64,000 nucleotides of DNA from Actinobacteria bacterium HGW-Actinobacteria-1 (GTDB taxonomy: Bacteria; Actinomycetota; Coriobacteriia; Anaerosomatales; Anaerosomataceae): positions 310,001 through 374,000 of the forward strand of contig PHFB01000001.1 of NCBI GenBank assembly GCA_002841355.1, written 5' to 3'. Position 1 is the stretch's first letter; each line of letters opens with the position of its first letter. The notes under the pieces were generated by a model. It saw only the letters and a list, made by a program, of their open reading frames with translations, was not told the DNA's origin and searched no databases. Positions 47,017 through 56,968 of the stretch are shown one piece after another. Position numbers and translations under genes: made by a program.

Positions 47017-49788
47017 CTAGGCGCGCCGGGCAAGCACCGAAGCGCACCGGGCGCACACATCGGGGTGCGCCGGGTCGGTGCCGAGCGAGCGGAAGTTCCA
47101 GCACCTGGGGCACTTCTCGCCCTCGGCGGGGAGCACCTCAACGGCAAGCTCCGGGCCTTCGGCGATCACAACCGCCGACACGATGAGCATCTCGGCAAGC
47201 TGGTCATCGCCACGCTCGCGCAGTACAGCCGACACGGACGCCGGAGCCGTCACGACCACCCGCGCCTCCTGGCTCTTGCCGATCGTACCCGCATTGCGCG
47301 CCTCTTCGAGCGCCTTGGTCACGACGTCCCGAACCTCAAGCACCGTCGCGTACGCCGCTCGCAGCTCACCCGCTGTCTCCGCGGGTACTTCGACCGCTGG
47401 CCAGCCAGCAAGGTGAACGCTCGGCACGCCTTCACGAAGAGCTTCGGGCATGAACTGCCAGACTTCCTCGGTGGTGAACGAGAGAATCGGCGCCATGAGC
47501 CGAACAAGGGTCTTGAGCACTTCTGCAAGCACGGTCTGTGCGCTTCGGCGGCCGAGAGAATCAGGGGCCTCGGCGTACAGGCGGTCCTTGAGCACGTCCA
47601 TGTAGAACGAGGAGAGATCGGTCACGCAGTACCCGTAGATGGCGTGATAGACCTGGTGGAACCGCCAGTCGTCGTACGACTTCGTCACGCGATCCGAGAG
47701 ATCGGCAAGCGCGACAAGCGCATATCGGTCGAGTTCCGGCATATCGTCCCAGGCGACCGAATCAGCGACATCGAAGTCGGCAAGGTTCGAGAGCAGGAAC
47801 CGGAACGTGTTGCGGATTCGGCGATACGCCTCGCTCGTGCGCTCCAGGATCTCTGCCGAGACCGACACGTCCTGCGAGTAGTCCGACGCCGCGGTCCAAA
47901 GACGCACGATGTCGGCGCCATACTTCGCGACCACGTCGAGCGGCGAAATCGTGTTGCCAAGCGACTTGCTCATCTTGCGTCCGTCACCATCGACGATGAA
48001 GCCGTGCGTGAGCACCGTCTTGAACGGTGCGGTGTCATACGCTCCGACCGCTGTGAGCAGCGAAGACTGGAACCAGCCACGGTGCTGATCGGAACCCTCA
48101 AGGTACAGTTCAGCCGGATAGCGAAGCTCGGGTCGAGCCTCAAGTACGCTCGTGTGCGAGCAGCCGGACTCGAACCAGACGTCAACGATGTCGGTCTCAG
48201 GCTTGAGCTCGGTCGCACCGCAACGCGGGCACGCGGTACCGGCCGGGAGGTACTCGGACGGCGACTTGGTGAACCACGCGTCAGCGCCCTCCTCGGCGAA
48301 GAGCTTCTCCACTGCTGCGAACGTGTCGTCATTCGCAACGGTCTCGCCGCACCTGGCGCATTCGAACACCGGGATCGGAACGCCCCATGCGCGCTGGCGG
48401 CTGATGCACCAGTCGGGTCGATCGGCGACCATGGAGTTGATGCGATTGACGCTCCAGCCAGGAACCCACTCGACGCCCTGGATCGCCTTGAGCGCGGAAT
48501 CACGTAGACCGGTCTCGTCCATCGAGATGAACCACTGCTCAGTGGCACGGAAGATGACCGGCTTCTTGCAGCGCCAGCAGTGCGGATAGCTGTGCGACGT
48601 GGTGCCCGCAGCGAGGAGCACGCCGCGCTCGCGCAGCCACTCGATGATGAGCGGGCTGGCCTTCTCCACATGCATGCCCTCGAAGGGGCCGCCGCCAGCG
48701 TCGAACACACCGTTGTCGTCGACCGGCATGGGCATCGGCAGGCCGAACTTCACGCCGACGAGGTAGTCCTCCTCGCCATGTCCCGGCGCTGTGTGCACGG
48801 CGCCCGTACCGGTCGTGAGTTCGACGTGGTCGCCGGTGATGATGACGCCGGTACCGTCTGTGTGAATCGGCAGCACGTAGGTGAGTCCGGCAAGCGCCGA
48901 GCCCTTCACCTTCGCGGGAAGTACTTCGTAGCTCTCCCAGCCGGCGACAGCCGCAACCGCTTCGACGAGTGCCTCGGCCATAACGAGCACTTCGCCATCG
49001 ACCTTCACGCCGACGTAGTCGGCGGACTCGGCGAGCGTGACGGCAACGTTGGCCGGAAGCGTCCAGGGAGTGGTCGTCCAGATGAGGATGGAAGTCGGTA
49101 GACCCTCGGCCGCCCACGGCTCGGGTGTCACCGTGAAGTTGAACTTCACGTAGATGCTCGGCGAAGTGACATCGTGATACTCGATCTCGGCCTCCGCAAG
49201 CGCGGTCTTGCAGCGATAGCACCAGTGGATGGGCTTGCTGCCCTTGTAGACCATGCCGCGCCGGTAGAGCTCGGCGAAGACGCGGACGTCGCCAGCCTCA
49301 TAGCTGTGATGAAGGGTGAGGTACGGATTCTCGAAGTCACCCCGTACGCCCAGGCGCTTGAACTCATCGCCCTGAATTTTCACGAACTCCAGCGCGTACT
49401 CACGGCAGAGCGCGCGAAGCTCTGCCTGCGAGGTCTGCTTCATCTTCTCGGGGCCGAGGTTCTTCTCAACCTGATGCTCGATCGGCTGGCCGTGGCAGTC
49501 CCAACCTGGAACGTATGGCGACCAGTAGCCGCGCATCGTCTTGTACTTGACGATGAGGTCCTTGAACACCTTGTTGAACGCGGTGCCCATATGGATGTGA
49601 CCGTTCGCGTACGGAGGCCCGTCGTGCAGGATGAACGTGGGACCGCCCTCGTTCGCCTCCAGCGACTTGCGGTAGATGTCCATCCCGCTCCAGAAGTCGA
49701 GCCACTCGGGCTCGCGCTGGGAAAGGTTCGCACGCATCGGGAAATCCGTCTGCGGCAGGTTCATCGTCTGCTTGTAGTCGTTGCTCAC
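47017..49788 (-). CDS. ileS: Isoleucyl-tRNA synthetase
   Basis: About 923 residues charging tRNA-Ile. Class I motifs: HIGH as GHIHMG in PPYANGHIHMGTAFNK; KMSKS as KMSKSLGN; editing and anticodon domains; C-terminal zinc site CPRCWNF and CARC. The GTG at 49788 (AGAGGA 9 nt upstream) opens MSNDYKQTMNLPQTDFPMRA, the usual N-terminus; the frame to 50022 runs into the T-box leader. Regulated by the T-box upstream. Confidence 0.96.
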   Translation of the reverse strand: MSNDYKQTMNLPQTDFPMRANLSQREPEWLDFWSGMDIYRKSLEANEGGPTFILHDGPPYANGHIHMGTAFNKVFKDLIVKYKTMRGYWSPYVPGWDCHGQPIEHQVEKNLGPEKMKQTSQAELRALCREYALEFVKIQGDEFKRLGVRGDFENPYLTLHHSYEAGDVRVFAELYRRGMVYKGSKPIHWCYRCKTALAEAEIEYHDVTSPSIYVKFNFTVTPEPWAAEGLPTSILIWTTTPWTLPANVAVTLAESADYVGVKVDGEVLVMAEALVEAVAAVAGWESYEVLPAKVKGSALAGLTYVLPIHTDGTGVIITGDHVELTTGTGAVHTAPGHGEEDYLVGVKFGLPMPMPVDDNGVFDAGGGPFEGMHVEKASPLIIEWLRERGVLLAAGTTSHSYPHCWRCKKPVIFRATEQWFISMDETGLRDSALKAIQGVEWVPGWSVNRINSMVADRPDWCISRQRAWGVPIPVFECARCGETVANDDTFAAVEKLFAEEGADAWFTKSPSEYLPAGTACPRCGATELKPETDIVDVWFESGCSHTSVLEARPELRYPAELYLEGSDQHRGWFQSSLLTAVGAYDTAPFKTVLTHGFIVDGDGRKMSKSLGNTISPLDVVAKYGADIVRLWTAASDYSQDVSVSAEILERTSEAYRRIRNTFRFLLSNLADFDVADSVAWDDMPELDRYALVALADLSDRVTKSYDDWRFHQVYHAIYGYCVTDLSSFYMDVLKDRLYAEAPDSLGRRSAQTVLAEVLKTLVRLMAPILSFTTEEVWQFMPEALREGVPSVHLAGWPAVEVPAETAGELRAAYATVLEVRDVVTKALEEARNAGTIGKSQEARVVVTAPASVSAVLRERGDDQLAEMLIVSAVVIAEGPELAVEVLPAEGEKCPRCWNFRSLGTDPAHPDVCARCASVLARRA

Positions 49789-49819
49789 GTTCGCAAGTCC
49801 TCTCAACACTCCGTCGCCG

Positions 49820-50070
49820 AAAAAAGAAAACACGCCCGCCCCTACCTGGGACGAAGCGCGTCTGCACCCCGCGGTACCACCCAGCTTGCCGAGGCCCTCA
49901 CGGACCCGTCGCCACTCGGTTGCTCTGTAACGGGAACACCCGTCGGAGTCTACTTGGCGCGAGCGCCGTTCGGTCCGAGGCTCCGAGGTGATCTTCGGTC
50001 GGGTCTCCCCGCGGGCTTCCACTCTCCCCGCTCGCTGGTGAGGCGACGTGCCGACCTACTCTTCCTCGTC
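49820..50070 (-). promoter_or_regulatory. T-box riboswitch leader of ileS
   Basis: Minus-strand leader with the stem I start GAGGAAGAGTAGG (about 50055-50068), a specifier ATC (Ile) at 49990-49992 in the context GAAGATCACC, the T-box sequence GGGTGGTACCGC at 49871-49882, and a terminator stem (49831-49860) followed by TTTTCTTTTTT. Uncharged tRNA-Ile (GAU anticodon) would stabilise the antiterminator and let ileS be transcribed. Confidence 0.9.
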
Positions 50071-50157
50071 AAAGCCGTTGTATCCACGCGCCGGGACCTC
50101 CGGTCGCGTACACGACAGGGTATCGCAGCGGTCGGGCTCGGCACAAGTGCCGGATGT

Positions 50158-51906
50158 CTACTCGTGGATGGAGATCGAACCGCCGCACAGGTTCACGAAA
50201 GTCTCGGCTGCACTCCAGCTGACCGCCCTCTCGCTGCCGAAGACCCATGTGTTCGTGACGGTGATGGGCGGCACGAGCAGCGCCTCCCCGGTGTCATACG
50301 GCAGGTACTCCAGTCGCGTCAGCACTACACCACCGTTGCGCGATCCCACGACCGGACCGGCACATAGCGCGTCGGGGTAGTTGAGCCCGGTAACCAGGCC
50401 TATCTGACTTCCATCGGTCCATTCGTTGTCGAGTGCATGGAACCAGAGGAGGGAAGCTGTCTGGTATCTATTCGCTCCGCCTATCCGGTGCGCGTCCGTA
50501 CCGAAGGTGCCGACGACCGCATCCGACACTGCAGTCGTACTCCCGACCACGACCACAGATTCCACACCTGCCGAGTGCGCTGCCGATACGACCGCTGCGG
50601 GAGCCGACTTCGGTGCGACCAGCAACATAGGCATGAGCTGTGAATATGCGTACGATGACGCACCCAGCGCATCCGCGTAGCTGTCGCCTCGGACAATGAA
50701 AGCCTCCGGCGTTGCCGTGCCCAGAACGGAGCTCAGCTTGCCGCACACCGCGGCGGACGTGCCGTATCGGTCGGTTCCCGCGACGCGCGTGACGTTCTCC
50801 TCGCCAAGCATTACCTTCAGTTCGTTTTCCACACTGACCGGAACGGCCGCCGCACCGCCGACGATGAGAACCTCCTTGGTGCCCAGTCGCAGCAGCTCCT
50901 GGCGGACGTCCGAGCGAAGTGATGTTCCGCCGTTGAGGAGAATCGGCGACTCGAGCGCCCCTGCCAGCGGAGCGGCGGAGAGCGCATCAGGGAACGAGAG
51001 GCCGCTCACAAGAACACAGGTGGGCACGCTGTCAGTGGTGAATGTCGAGCGTGACGCCTCAATCGCTGTAGCGAACCGATCAGCGCCCGACAACCTCACA
51101 TCACGAACCACGCCAGGATAGCCGATCTGTCCGCGCGCCACCGCAAGCCATGCGGTGTCAGCCGGGTCGTGTGCCACGGTCATCGCCGCGGTGCTCATCC
51201 ATCCAGCACCAGGAGCAAGATCCGCGGTCTCAACCCACGTCGCGTCGATGAAGTCCCCCGTCTTCTTAGACCACTCGACGACAGCGATCCTGTTTCTGTA
51301 CATGTTCCAACGCGTCCAATTGCCCACGATGAACTCGTACTCTCGGCGAGTCGAAGTGTTGACCATCCTCTGCGCGGTCAGATCACAATACACGGGCATC
51401 ATGTACGTGCTTGGACTGGCTTCGATACGCAGAGAGACGGATACGGGACCAGGAGAGCCGAAAGCTGTCGCCCACGACCAAACGCAGAACTCACCCGGGT
51501 AGAGGACCCTCGTGTCGTAGTGGTCGTAGTAGTCGTCCTCCGTCACCTTGTGCCCGTCGGCATACGTCCACGTGAGCCAGACGGTTGGATATGAGACAGC
51601 GTGGTCATGCTGGTTTCGAATCATGCCTCGGAAGTGAATGCCAGAGCCCTCGGTCCAAATGCGCAAGCCCTGCCATTCAAGTGGGACACCGCCCGAGAGC
51701 GGGCTTACGGTCTCACCCTCGTCAGCGATATCCAGGGTGACTTCAAAGGGCGCATCGTACGAGAATCCTGGGCTGATGGAGGCGGAATCCGTCATCGCGC
51801 TCCCCGCTTTGCCGAGCTCCGGCTGAGGAGTCTGGGCGAACGCGCCCGACGTTGCGAACACAACGCTCACGGCCACGACAAGTCCGACCAATCGCCCTCT
51901 GCGCAT
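50158..51906 (-). CDS. Secreted cell-wall-binding protein (three CWB2 repeats)
   Basis: 582 residues. ATG at 51906 with GGGAGGAG 5 nt upstream; signal peptide ending AFA-QT. N-terminal ~250 residues have a Tyr/Trp-rich beta domain. The C-terminal half contains three CWB2 (PF04122-type) repeats: RLSGADRFATAIEASR, RVAGTDRYGTSAAV and RIGGANRYQTASLL. Each is followed by LSFPDALSAAPLAG-, YADALGA- and LNYPDALCAG-type segments. CWB2 modules attach proteins to secondary cell-wall polymers. No catalytic motif seen; a surface or adhesion role is inferred. Confidence 0.87.
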   Translation of the reverse strand: MRRGRLVGLVVAVSVVFATSGAFAQTPQPELGKAGSAMTDSASISPGFSYDAPFEVTLDIADEGETVSPLSGGVPLEWQGLRIWTEGSGIHFRGMIRNQHDHAVSYPTVWLTWTYADGHKVTEDDYYDHYDTRVLYPGEFCVWSWATAFGSPGPVSVSLRIEASPSTYMMPVYCDLTAQRMVNTSTRREYEFIVGNWTRWNMYRNRIAVVEWSKKTGDFIDATWVETADLAPGAGWMSTAAMTVAHDPADTAWLAVARGQIGYPGVVRDVRLSGADRFATAIEASRSTFTTDSVPTCVLVSGLSFPDALSAAPLAGALESPILLNGGTSLRSDVRQELLRLGTKEVLIVGGAAAVPVSVENELKVMLGEENVTRVAGTDRYGTSAAVCGKLSSVLGTATPEAFIVRGDSYADALGASSYAYSQLMPMLLVAPKSAPAAVVSAAHSAGVESVVVVGSTTAVSDAVVGTFGTDAHRIGGANRYQTASLLWFHALDNEWTDGSQIGLVTGLNYPDALCAGPVVGSRNGGVVLTRLEYLPYDTGEALLVPPITVTNTWVFGSERAVSWSAAETFVNLCGGSISIHE

Positions 51907-51977
51907 GCGGTCTCCTCCCCGAACCCCAACGCACCACACGGTCCCCAAATACTTCTAGGCCCCTGCCACACCTCCTG

Positions 51978-52250
51978 CTATCGCTTCTCGGCTGCTCCCA
52001 ATTCATGCTCTACCGCATCTTGCTCTACTCCCTCGACCTCGACCGTCTTATGCCTGGACGCCTCACCCCGCGTGACGCTCACGGCCGACTTCGGCACGCC
52101 GAGCGCCTTCGCGATCACCTTGCACACGGCGGCGTTCGCTTTGCCGTCCTCGGGCGGTGCGGTGACCCGTACCGACAATTCACCCCCTCGCCAACCCGCG
52201 ATCTCATCGCGGTTCGACTTGGGGGTGGCATGGACGTGCAGTATGGCCAT
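51978..52250 (-). CDS. YggU/DUF167 family protein
   Basis: 90 residues from the ATG at 52250: ATPKSNRDEIAGWRGGELSVRV and PPEDGKANAAVCKVIAKALGVPKSAV match the DUF167 fold. Function unknown. The ribosome site is weak, and the gene begins 7 bp after the divIVA stop, so coupling is likely. The upstream extension in frame overlaps divIVA and is rejected. Confidence 0.86.
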   Translation of the reverse strand: MAILHVHATPKSNRDEIAGWRGGELSVRVTAPPEDGKANAAVCKVIAKALGVPKSAVSVTRGEASRHKTVEVEGVEQDAVEHELGAAEKR

Positions 52251-52257
52251 AACGGCG

Positions 52258-53067
52258 CTAGTCGATCTCCTCGATGTCAACGTCGTCCTCGCGCTCACCG
52301 ATCGAACCGAAGTCCATCGTGAACTCGGGAACGTCTAGGAATTCGGGCTCGACCGGCAGATCCGGGCTGGCCATCTCGCCAAGCTGCAAGCCCTGGACGA
52401 ATCCAGATGCCGGCGGCTCGATCGGTTGTGTGTCTTCGCGCCGCGCAGCCGGCTCGGGTGTCGGCTCCGGCGCTGCCGCCTCGCTCGCCCCTGAGAGCTG
52501 CGATTCGACGGCCGCGGCGTACGACGGCATCGATGCCGGTGCCGCAGGAGCGGCCGGCGTGACCTCAACGTCGCCCACGACGCCGCTGTCGGTCTGACCG
52601 GTCAGCACCTTCACATCCTCGGGCAGCGGAATCTCGCCGAGATTGCGGACGTGCGTCTCAAGCAGCGAACGGAAGCGCCCGCGGAAGTCCTCCTCGGCGG
52701 CTTTGATGCGCATCAGTTCTGCTTGCGTCTTCTGCTTCATCTGCAGGGCGTTGTGGATGATCTCCTTCGCCTTGACCTCGGCGTCCTTGAGAACGACCTC
52801 GGCCTCGTGGCGCGCCTTGGCCACGATATCCTCGGCAGACTGCTGGGCGCTCACCATGGTGTTGTGGAGCGTGCGCTCCATATCCTGGTAGCCCTTGACC
52901 TTCTCCTCGATCGCCTCGTTGCGCTCGGAGAGGTCGATGTTCTCCTTGAAGAGTCGCTCAAGCTCATCGGCGACCTGGTCGAGGAACTCGTCGACCTCGG
53001 CCTCGTTATAGCCGCGAAGCGAGCGGCCGAATTCCTTATGGTGAATGTCGAGCGGGGTGAGTTTCAT
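52258..53067 (-). CDS. divIVA: DivIVA/Wag31-like polar growth and division protein
   Basis: 269 residues. N-terminal lipid-binding domain MKLTPLDIHHKEFGRSLRGYN and EVDEFLDQVADELERL, then a long coiled coil to about residue 150 (QKTQAELMRIKAAEEDFRGR), and a Pro/Ala/Glu-rich disordered C-terminus. Marks cell poles and division sites and directs wall synthesis in actinobacteria. Lies 21 bp after yggT, near sepF. Confidence 0.93.
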   Translation of the reverse strand: MKLTPLDIHHKEFGRSLRGYNEAEVDEFLDQVADELERLFKENIDLSERNEAIEEKVKGYQDMERTLHNTMVSAQQSAEDIVAKARHEAEVVLKDAEVKAKEIIHNALQMKQKTQAELMRIKAAEEDFRGRFRSLLETHVRNLGEIPLPEDVKVLTGQTDSGVVGDVEVTPAAPAAPASMPSYAAAVESQLSGASEAAAPEPTPEPAARREDTQPIEPPASGFVQGLQLGEMASPDLPVEPEFLDVPEFTMDFGSIGEREDDVDIEEID

Positions 53068-53088
53068 CGGTCGAATCCTTCCGAACCG

Positions 53089-53358
53089 TTAGAGTCCTGC
53101 CGTCCTGAGCAGTGTAACCAATACCGGGCCGATGAGGTACTGCAGCACGAGCACTGCGATCCACGGCGAGAAATCGAAGTTGCCCATCGGTGGCACGATA
53201 CGCCTGAAGATACCCACATACGGCTCACACACCTGTGCGAGCACGCGATACACGTCGTAGATGGCGCCTGTGGGGCGGAACCACGACAGGATGACGTACG
53301 CGAAGACCAGAATCCCGTAAAACGAGATGAGACTCCGTACCAAACCAGATATGGACAT
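53089..53358 (-). CDS. yggT: YggT family membrane protein
   Basis: 89 residues, two hydrophobic segments (SLISFYGILVFAYVILSWF and VLVLQYLIGPVLVTLL) as in YggT proteins; function in wall or membrane organisation is not well defined. Start follows the proC stop without gap. Confidence 0.9.
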   Translation of the reverse strand: MSISGLVRSLISFYGILVFAYVILSWFRPTGAIYDVYRVLAQVCEPYVGIFRRIVPPMGNFDFSPWIAVLVLQYLIGPVLVTLLRTAGL

Positions 53359-54174
53359 TTACGAACCCAGCTCCTTTGAGCGACGGACGGCGGCGGCCAC
53401 GGCATCGAACACACCCGAGCGAAGCCCACTCGCTTCAAGAGCTTCGACAGCAGCGATCGTCGTGCCACCCGGGCTCGAGACCGCGTCGACGACCGCCTCG
53501 GGATGCATGCCGGTACGCTCGATGAGCTCAACGGTGCCACGAAGCGTCTGCAGGGCCAGTGCCTGCGAGATGTCGCGAGTCAGGCCCTGACGCACCCCTG
53601 CGCGAGCCAGCGCGTCCACGAAAAGCGCTACATACGCGGGTCCGGAGCCGGAGATGGCCGTCGCCGCATCCTGATAGCGCTCGTCTAACACGATCGCTCG
53701 ACCGAGCGCCTCGAACATCGCCCGGATGGACTCTACCTGCTCGGCAGTCGCATCGCTGCCACCCGAGATGACGCTCATCCCCTGGCCTACCATCGCGGGC
53801 GTGTTCGGCATGACGCGCACGACTGCCGCGCCCGCACCCAGTTGCGACTCCAGGCGCGCAGTCGTGATGCCGGCGGCGATCGAGACCACGATGGCATCCG
53901 AGGACACTTCGGGCGCAAGATGCGCGAGAACAGCGTCGATGACCTGCGGCTTCACGGCGAGCACGATGATATCGGCACCAGCAACAGCGTCATGCCCGTC
54001 GACTACCGTAGCCACGCCATGCGACGCGAATACCTCGGCGCGGTCGGCGTTCGGCTCTGCGACGGTGATGTCGGCGGCGGCTGCGAATCCCGAGGCAACC
54101 AGGCCCGCAACAATCGCCTCACCCATCTTGCCGCCACCGATGACGGCGATGCGATTCACGCTCATGTCGCTCAC
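53359..54174 (-). CDS. proC: Pyrroline-5-carboxylate reductase
   Basis: 271 residues converting P5C to proline with NAD(P)H. Rossmann motif IAVIGGGKMGEAIVAGL; C-terminal catalytic region ISGSGPAYVALFVDAL and SSPGGTTIAAVEAL. The GTG at 54174 overlaps the sepF stop (GTGA); an ATG three codons in is an alternative. Confidence 0.94.
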   Translation of the reverse strand: MSDMSVNRIAVIGGGKMGEAIVAGLVASGFAAAADITVAEPNADRAEVFASHGVATVVDGHDAVAGADIIVLAVKPQVIDAVLAHLAPEVSSDAIVVSIAAGITTARLESQLGAGAAVVRVMPNTPAMVGQGMSVISGGSDATAEQVESIRAMFEALGRAIVLDERYQDAATAISGSGPAYVALFVDALARAGVRQGLTRDISQALALQTLRGTVELIERTGMHPEAVVDAVSSPGGTTIAAVEALEASGLRSGVFDAVAAAVRRSKELGS

Positions 54175-54716
54175 GCGTTCGGGTCGAAGAGACCCTTGTC
54201 ACGCAGCACACGGCGCTGCTCGGCAGAGACCTCGACGTTGGCCGGCGAGAGCATGAAGACCTTTTCCGAGACCTTCTGCAGCCCGCCGTTCAGGCCGTAC
54301 GTGAGTCCCGAGGCGAAGTCGATCAGTCTGCGCGACAACTCGGGGTCGGACATCGACAGGTTCATGATCACGGGAACGCCCTGCTTGAAGCGGTCCGCGA
54401 TAGCCTGCGCCTCGGAGAACGCCCGGGGCTCAACGATGTTCATCTTCACCTGAGGCACAGCCTGCATGCCCGGTCCGGGCGTCGGCTCCTGGTACGAGGG
54501 GCGCGACCCGGCACGAGCTGCGCGCTCGAGGTCAGGTTCACGGTTCACCCGTCGAACCGGTGAAGGGTCGCCGGTGTCGTACGGGCTGCGATACGCGGGT
54601 GCCGGGTCGTAGCCGTCGGCTTCGCTCGGAGCATCCTCGTAGTAACCCTCGTCGTCATACTCGTCGTAATCGTCGCCAAGCCCAAGCCGCGCCTTGATCG
54701 ATTGCCACACGCCCAC
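54171..54716 (-). CDS. sepF: Cell-division protein SepF
   Basis: 181 residues. Membrane-binding N-terminal helix (MGVWQSIKARLGLG), a flexible acidic Tyr/Asp/Pro linker, then the SepF core (NIVEPRAFSEAQAIADRFKQGVPVIMNL; FASGLTYGLNGGLQKVSEKVFML). It tethers FtsZ to the membrane where ftsA is absent. 27 bp after yggS. Confidence 0.94.
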   Translation of the reverse strand: MGVWQSIKARLGLGDDYDEYDDEGYYEDAPSEADGYDPAPAYRSPYDTGDPSPVRRVNREPDLERAARAGSRPSYQEPTPGPGMQAVPQVKMNIVEPRAFSEAQAIADRFKQGVPVIMNLSMSDPELSRRLIDFASGLTYGLNGGLQKVSEKVFMLSPANVEVSAEQRRVLRDKGLFDPNA

Positions 54717-54743
54717 GGTCGTCTCCTCGCGCGTTCGTCGGGT

Positions 54744-55421
54744 CTACCGGCCGAAGATGGCCCGCCCGACCCGGATGATCGTCGCACCCTCTTCGATGGC
54801 TACCCGAAAGTCGTTGGTCATACCCATCGAAAGATCCGTCAGTTCCATGCCATTGAACCGCATCGACGCTAGCGAGGCAAAGAGCCGCGCGGTGTCGCGA
54901 AACACCCACCGCACGTCCTCCGGTCTGCCGAGCGGCGCTATCGTCATGAGGCCGCGCACCCGAACGCCCGGCATCTCGAGCGACGCACGCAGGGTGTCCT
55001 CAGCTTCCTCGGGTATCATGCCGTGCTTGCTCTGCTCGCCGGACACGTTCACCTGGAGCAGAACATCCTGCACGATTCCGTGCGCCTCGGCCACGCGATC
55101 GATGTGCTCAAGCAATCGCAGTGACTCGACCGAGTGGATAAGATGCGCACGCCCCACGACGTCTTTCACTTTGTTCGTCTGGAGCGTGCCGATGAAGTGC
55201 CAGTTCAGATCCGGGAACAACCCGTACTTCCCGAGAAACTCCTGCACCCGGTTCTCACCGAAGTCCTTGCAGCCGGCGACGATCGCCTTCTGTATCTCCG
55301 TGACGCCGACGTGCTTGGTGACCGCTACGATCGTTATCTCGTCGGGATCGCGGTCGGCAGCATCGGCGGCATCGCGCACCGCGCACCGGATGCTCTCGTA
55401 TCGCTCCGCGATCGCATTCAA
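54744..55421 (-). CDS. yggS: YggS-family pyridoxal-phosphate homeostasis protein
   Basis: 225 residues of the PLP-binding barrel. VAVTKHV carries the PLP lysine; FGENRVQEF; WHFIGTLQTNKVKDVV; GMTNDF. Binds and buffers PLP. Starts 6 bp after the phoU stop, linking the Pho and division blocks. Confidence 0.94.
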   Translation of the reverse strand: MNAIAERYESIRCAVRDAADAADRDPDEITIVAVTKHVGVTEIQKAIVAGCKDFGENRVQEFLGKYGLFPDLNWHFIGTLQTNKVKDVVGRAHLIHSVESLRLLEHIDRVAEAHGIVQDVLLQVNVSGEQSKHGMIPEEAEDTLRASLEMPGVRVRGLMTIAPLGRPEDVRWVFRDTARLFASLASMRFNGMELTDLSMGMTNDFRVAIEEGATIIRVGRAIFGR

Positions 55422-55427
55422 GTGAGA

Positions 55428-56090
55428 CTAGGCCTCTTCTTCCTCGGCAGGTGCCTCGAACTGGCCGGTGACCATATAGGTGATGCGGTCACCGATATCG
55501 ACTGCGTGGTCCGCGATGCGCTCCAGGTACCGCGAAGCCAGAACCATCGAGCTTGCCCACTCGATGTCCTCTTCCTCCTGCAGACGCGCGAGCTCGCGGA
55601 AGAACTGCTTGAACAGATGATCGATGGGCTCATCAAGATCCTGGAGCTTGCGCGCAAGCTCCAGATCGTTCTTCTCAAGCGCTTCGAGCATCGCCTCAAG
55701 CACGCGGTGCACGAGATTGCCCTGAGCCTGGATGAGATCGTAGAGCGTCTGCGGACCACGGCGCGACGCCGTGCGCCGTGCCGCCTTGGCGATGTTGACG
55801 CCCAGGTCGCCCATACGCTCGAAGTGCATGGAAATATAGCCGAGGGAGTGCAACAGTCGCAGGTCGCGAGCGACCGGGAACTGCGTAGCGATCACCTCAA
55901 GGCTATGCTCCTCGATGGCCAAGCACCGCTGGTCAAGATCGTCGTCACCGGCGATGACCTGCTCGGCCAGATCGACATCTCCGTCGACAAGCGCCTTCAC
56001 GGACAGTCGCGTCACGTCGACGATCGAACGGCCGATGTCGAGCACGTCCCTCTTGAGGTCTTTGAGTTCCTTGCGGAAGTTCTCGCGCAT
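55428..56090 (-). CDS. phoU: Phosphate-signalling regulator PhoU
   Basis: 220 residues, two helical PhoU repeats (MHFERMGDLGVNIAKAA and ASRYLERIADHAVDIGDRI, each with the conserved E/D clusters that bind metal). Negative regulator of Pst/PhoR. A perfect -10 TATAAT lies at 56130-56135 in the gap to pstB, without an obvious -35. Confidence 0.94.
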   Translation of the reverse strand: MRENFRKELKDLKRDVLDIGRSIVDVTRLSVKALVDGDVDLAEQVIAGDDDLDQRCLAIEEHSLEVIATQFPVARDLRLLHSLGYISMHFERMGDLGVNIAKAARRTASRRGPQTLYDLIQAQGNLVHRVLEAMLEALEKNDLELARKLQDLDEPIDHLFKQFFRELARLQEEEDIEWASSMVLASRYLERIADHAVDIGDRITYMVTGQFEAPAEEEEA

Positions 56091-56143
56091 CGGGTAGCTC
56101 CACTTCGATTCGTTGCTGCCTACCCGCCGATTATAGCGTGTCC

Positions 56144-56968
56144 CTACCCGAAGCGGCCGGTGATGTAGTCCTCTGTTCGCTTGTCCTTCGGGCTGGTGAA
56201 GATGTCGGCGGTTCTGCCGAACTCCACGAGCATCGCGGGTTCGCCCATCACTTCCTGCAAGAAGAACGCCGTCTCATCGCTCACGCGCGCGGCCTGCTGC
56301 ATGTTGTGGGTGACGATGATGATCGTCACGGACGACTTCAGCTCGGCCATCAAGTCCTCGATCTTCTGGACGCTCGTGGGGTCGATTGCCGAGCACGGCT
56401 CGTCCATCAGCAGCACGTCTGGCTGAACGGCGAGGACGCGGGCGATGCACAGGCGCTGCTGCTGTCCACCGGAGAGCGTGAGTCCGCCGCGGCCGAGGAT
56501 GTCCTTCACCTCTTTCCAGAGGTTCGCCCGCTTGAGCGAGGTCTCCACGACCTCGTCTAGCTCGGCCTTCTTCTTCATGCCGTGCAGCCGTGGTCCGTAC
56601 GCCACGTTGTCGTAGATCGACATCGGGAACGGGTTCGGCTGCTGGAAGATCATGCCGATGCGACGACGCAGGTCGACCGGATCCACGCCGGGCGCATAGA
56701 TGTCCTGGCCGTCGAGCGTGATGAGCCCTTCGACCTTGGTGCCGATGATGAGGTCGTTCATGCGATTGAAGCACCGCAGGAACGTTGACTTGCCACACCC
56801 GGACGGGCCGATGAACGCGGTGACCGAGTTGTCCTTGATGTCGCACGTGATGTCGGTCAGCGCCTGGAAGTCCCCGTAGTAGAAGTCCAGGCCTTTGACT
56901 GCGATCTTCACGGACGGATCAGCCGTGGGCACGAAGCCGGGCTGGTGTTCGGCGAGGGTATGACTCAT
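56144..56968 (-). CDS. pstB: Phosphate ABC transporter ATPase
   Basis: 274 residues. Walker [12 protein letters not shown], signature [16 protein letters not shown], Walker [15 protein letters not shown]-loop in VTHNM. Powers Pst. The ATG at 56968 (AGGAGG 8 nt upstream) overlaps pstA (ATGA). The frame to 57304 is a pstA shadow. Confidence 0.96.
   Translation of the reverse strand: MSHTLAEHQPGFVPTADPSVKIAVKGLDFYYGDFQALTDITCDIKDNSVTAFIGPSGCGKSTFLRCFNRMNDLIIGTKVEGLITLDGQDIYAPGVDPVDLRRRIGMIFQQPNPFPMSIYDNVAYGPRLHGMKKKAELDEVVETSLKRANLWKEVKDILGRGGLTLSGGQQQRLCIARVLAVQPDVLLMDEPCSAIDPTSVQKIEDLMAELKSSVTIIIVTHNMQQAARVSDETAFFLQEVMGEPAMLVEFGRTADIFTSPKDKRTEDYITGRFG

Noticed and set aside
46846-48507. Plus-strand open frame of 553 codons
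   Set aside because: Antisense to ileS; His/Arg-rich composition and no motifs.
56092-56127. CGGGTAG / CTACCCG repeat between pstB and phoU
   Set aside because: Only a 7-bp stem with a 22-nt loop and no U-tract; too weak to call a terminator.
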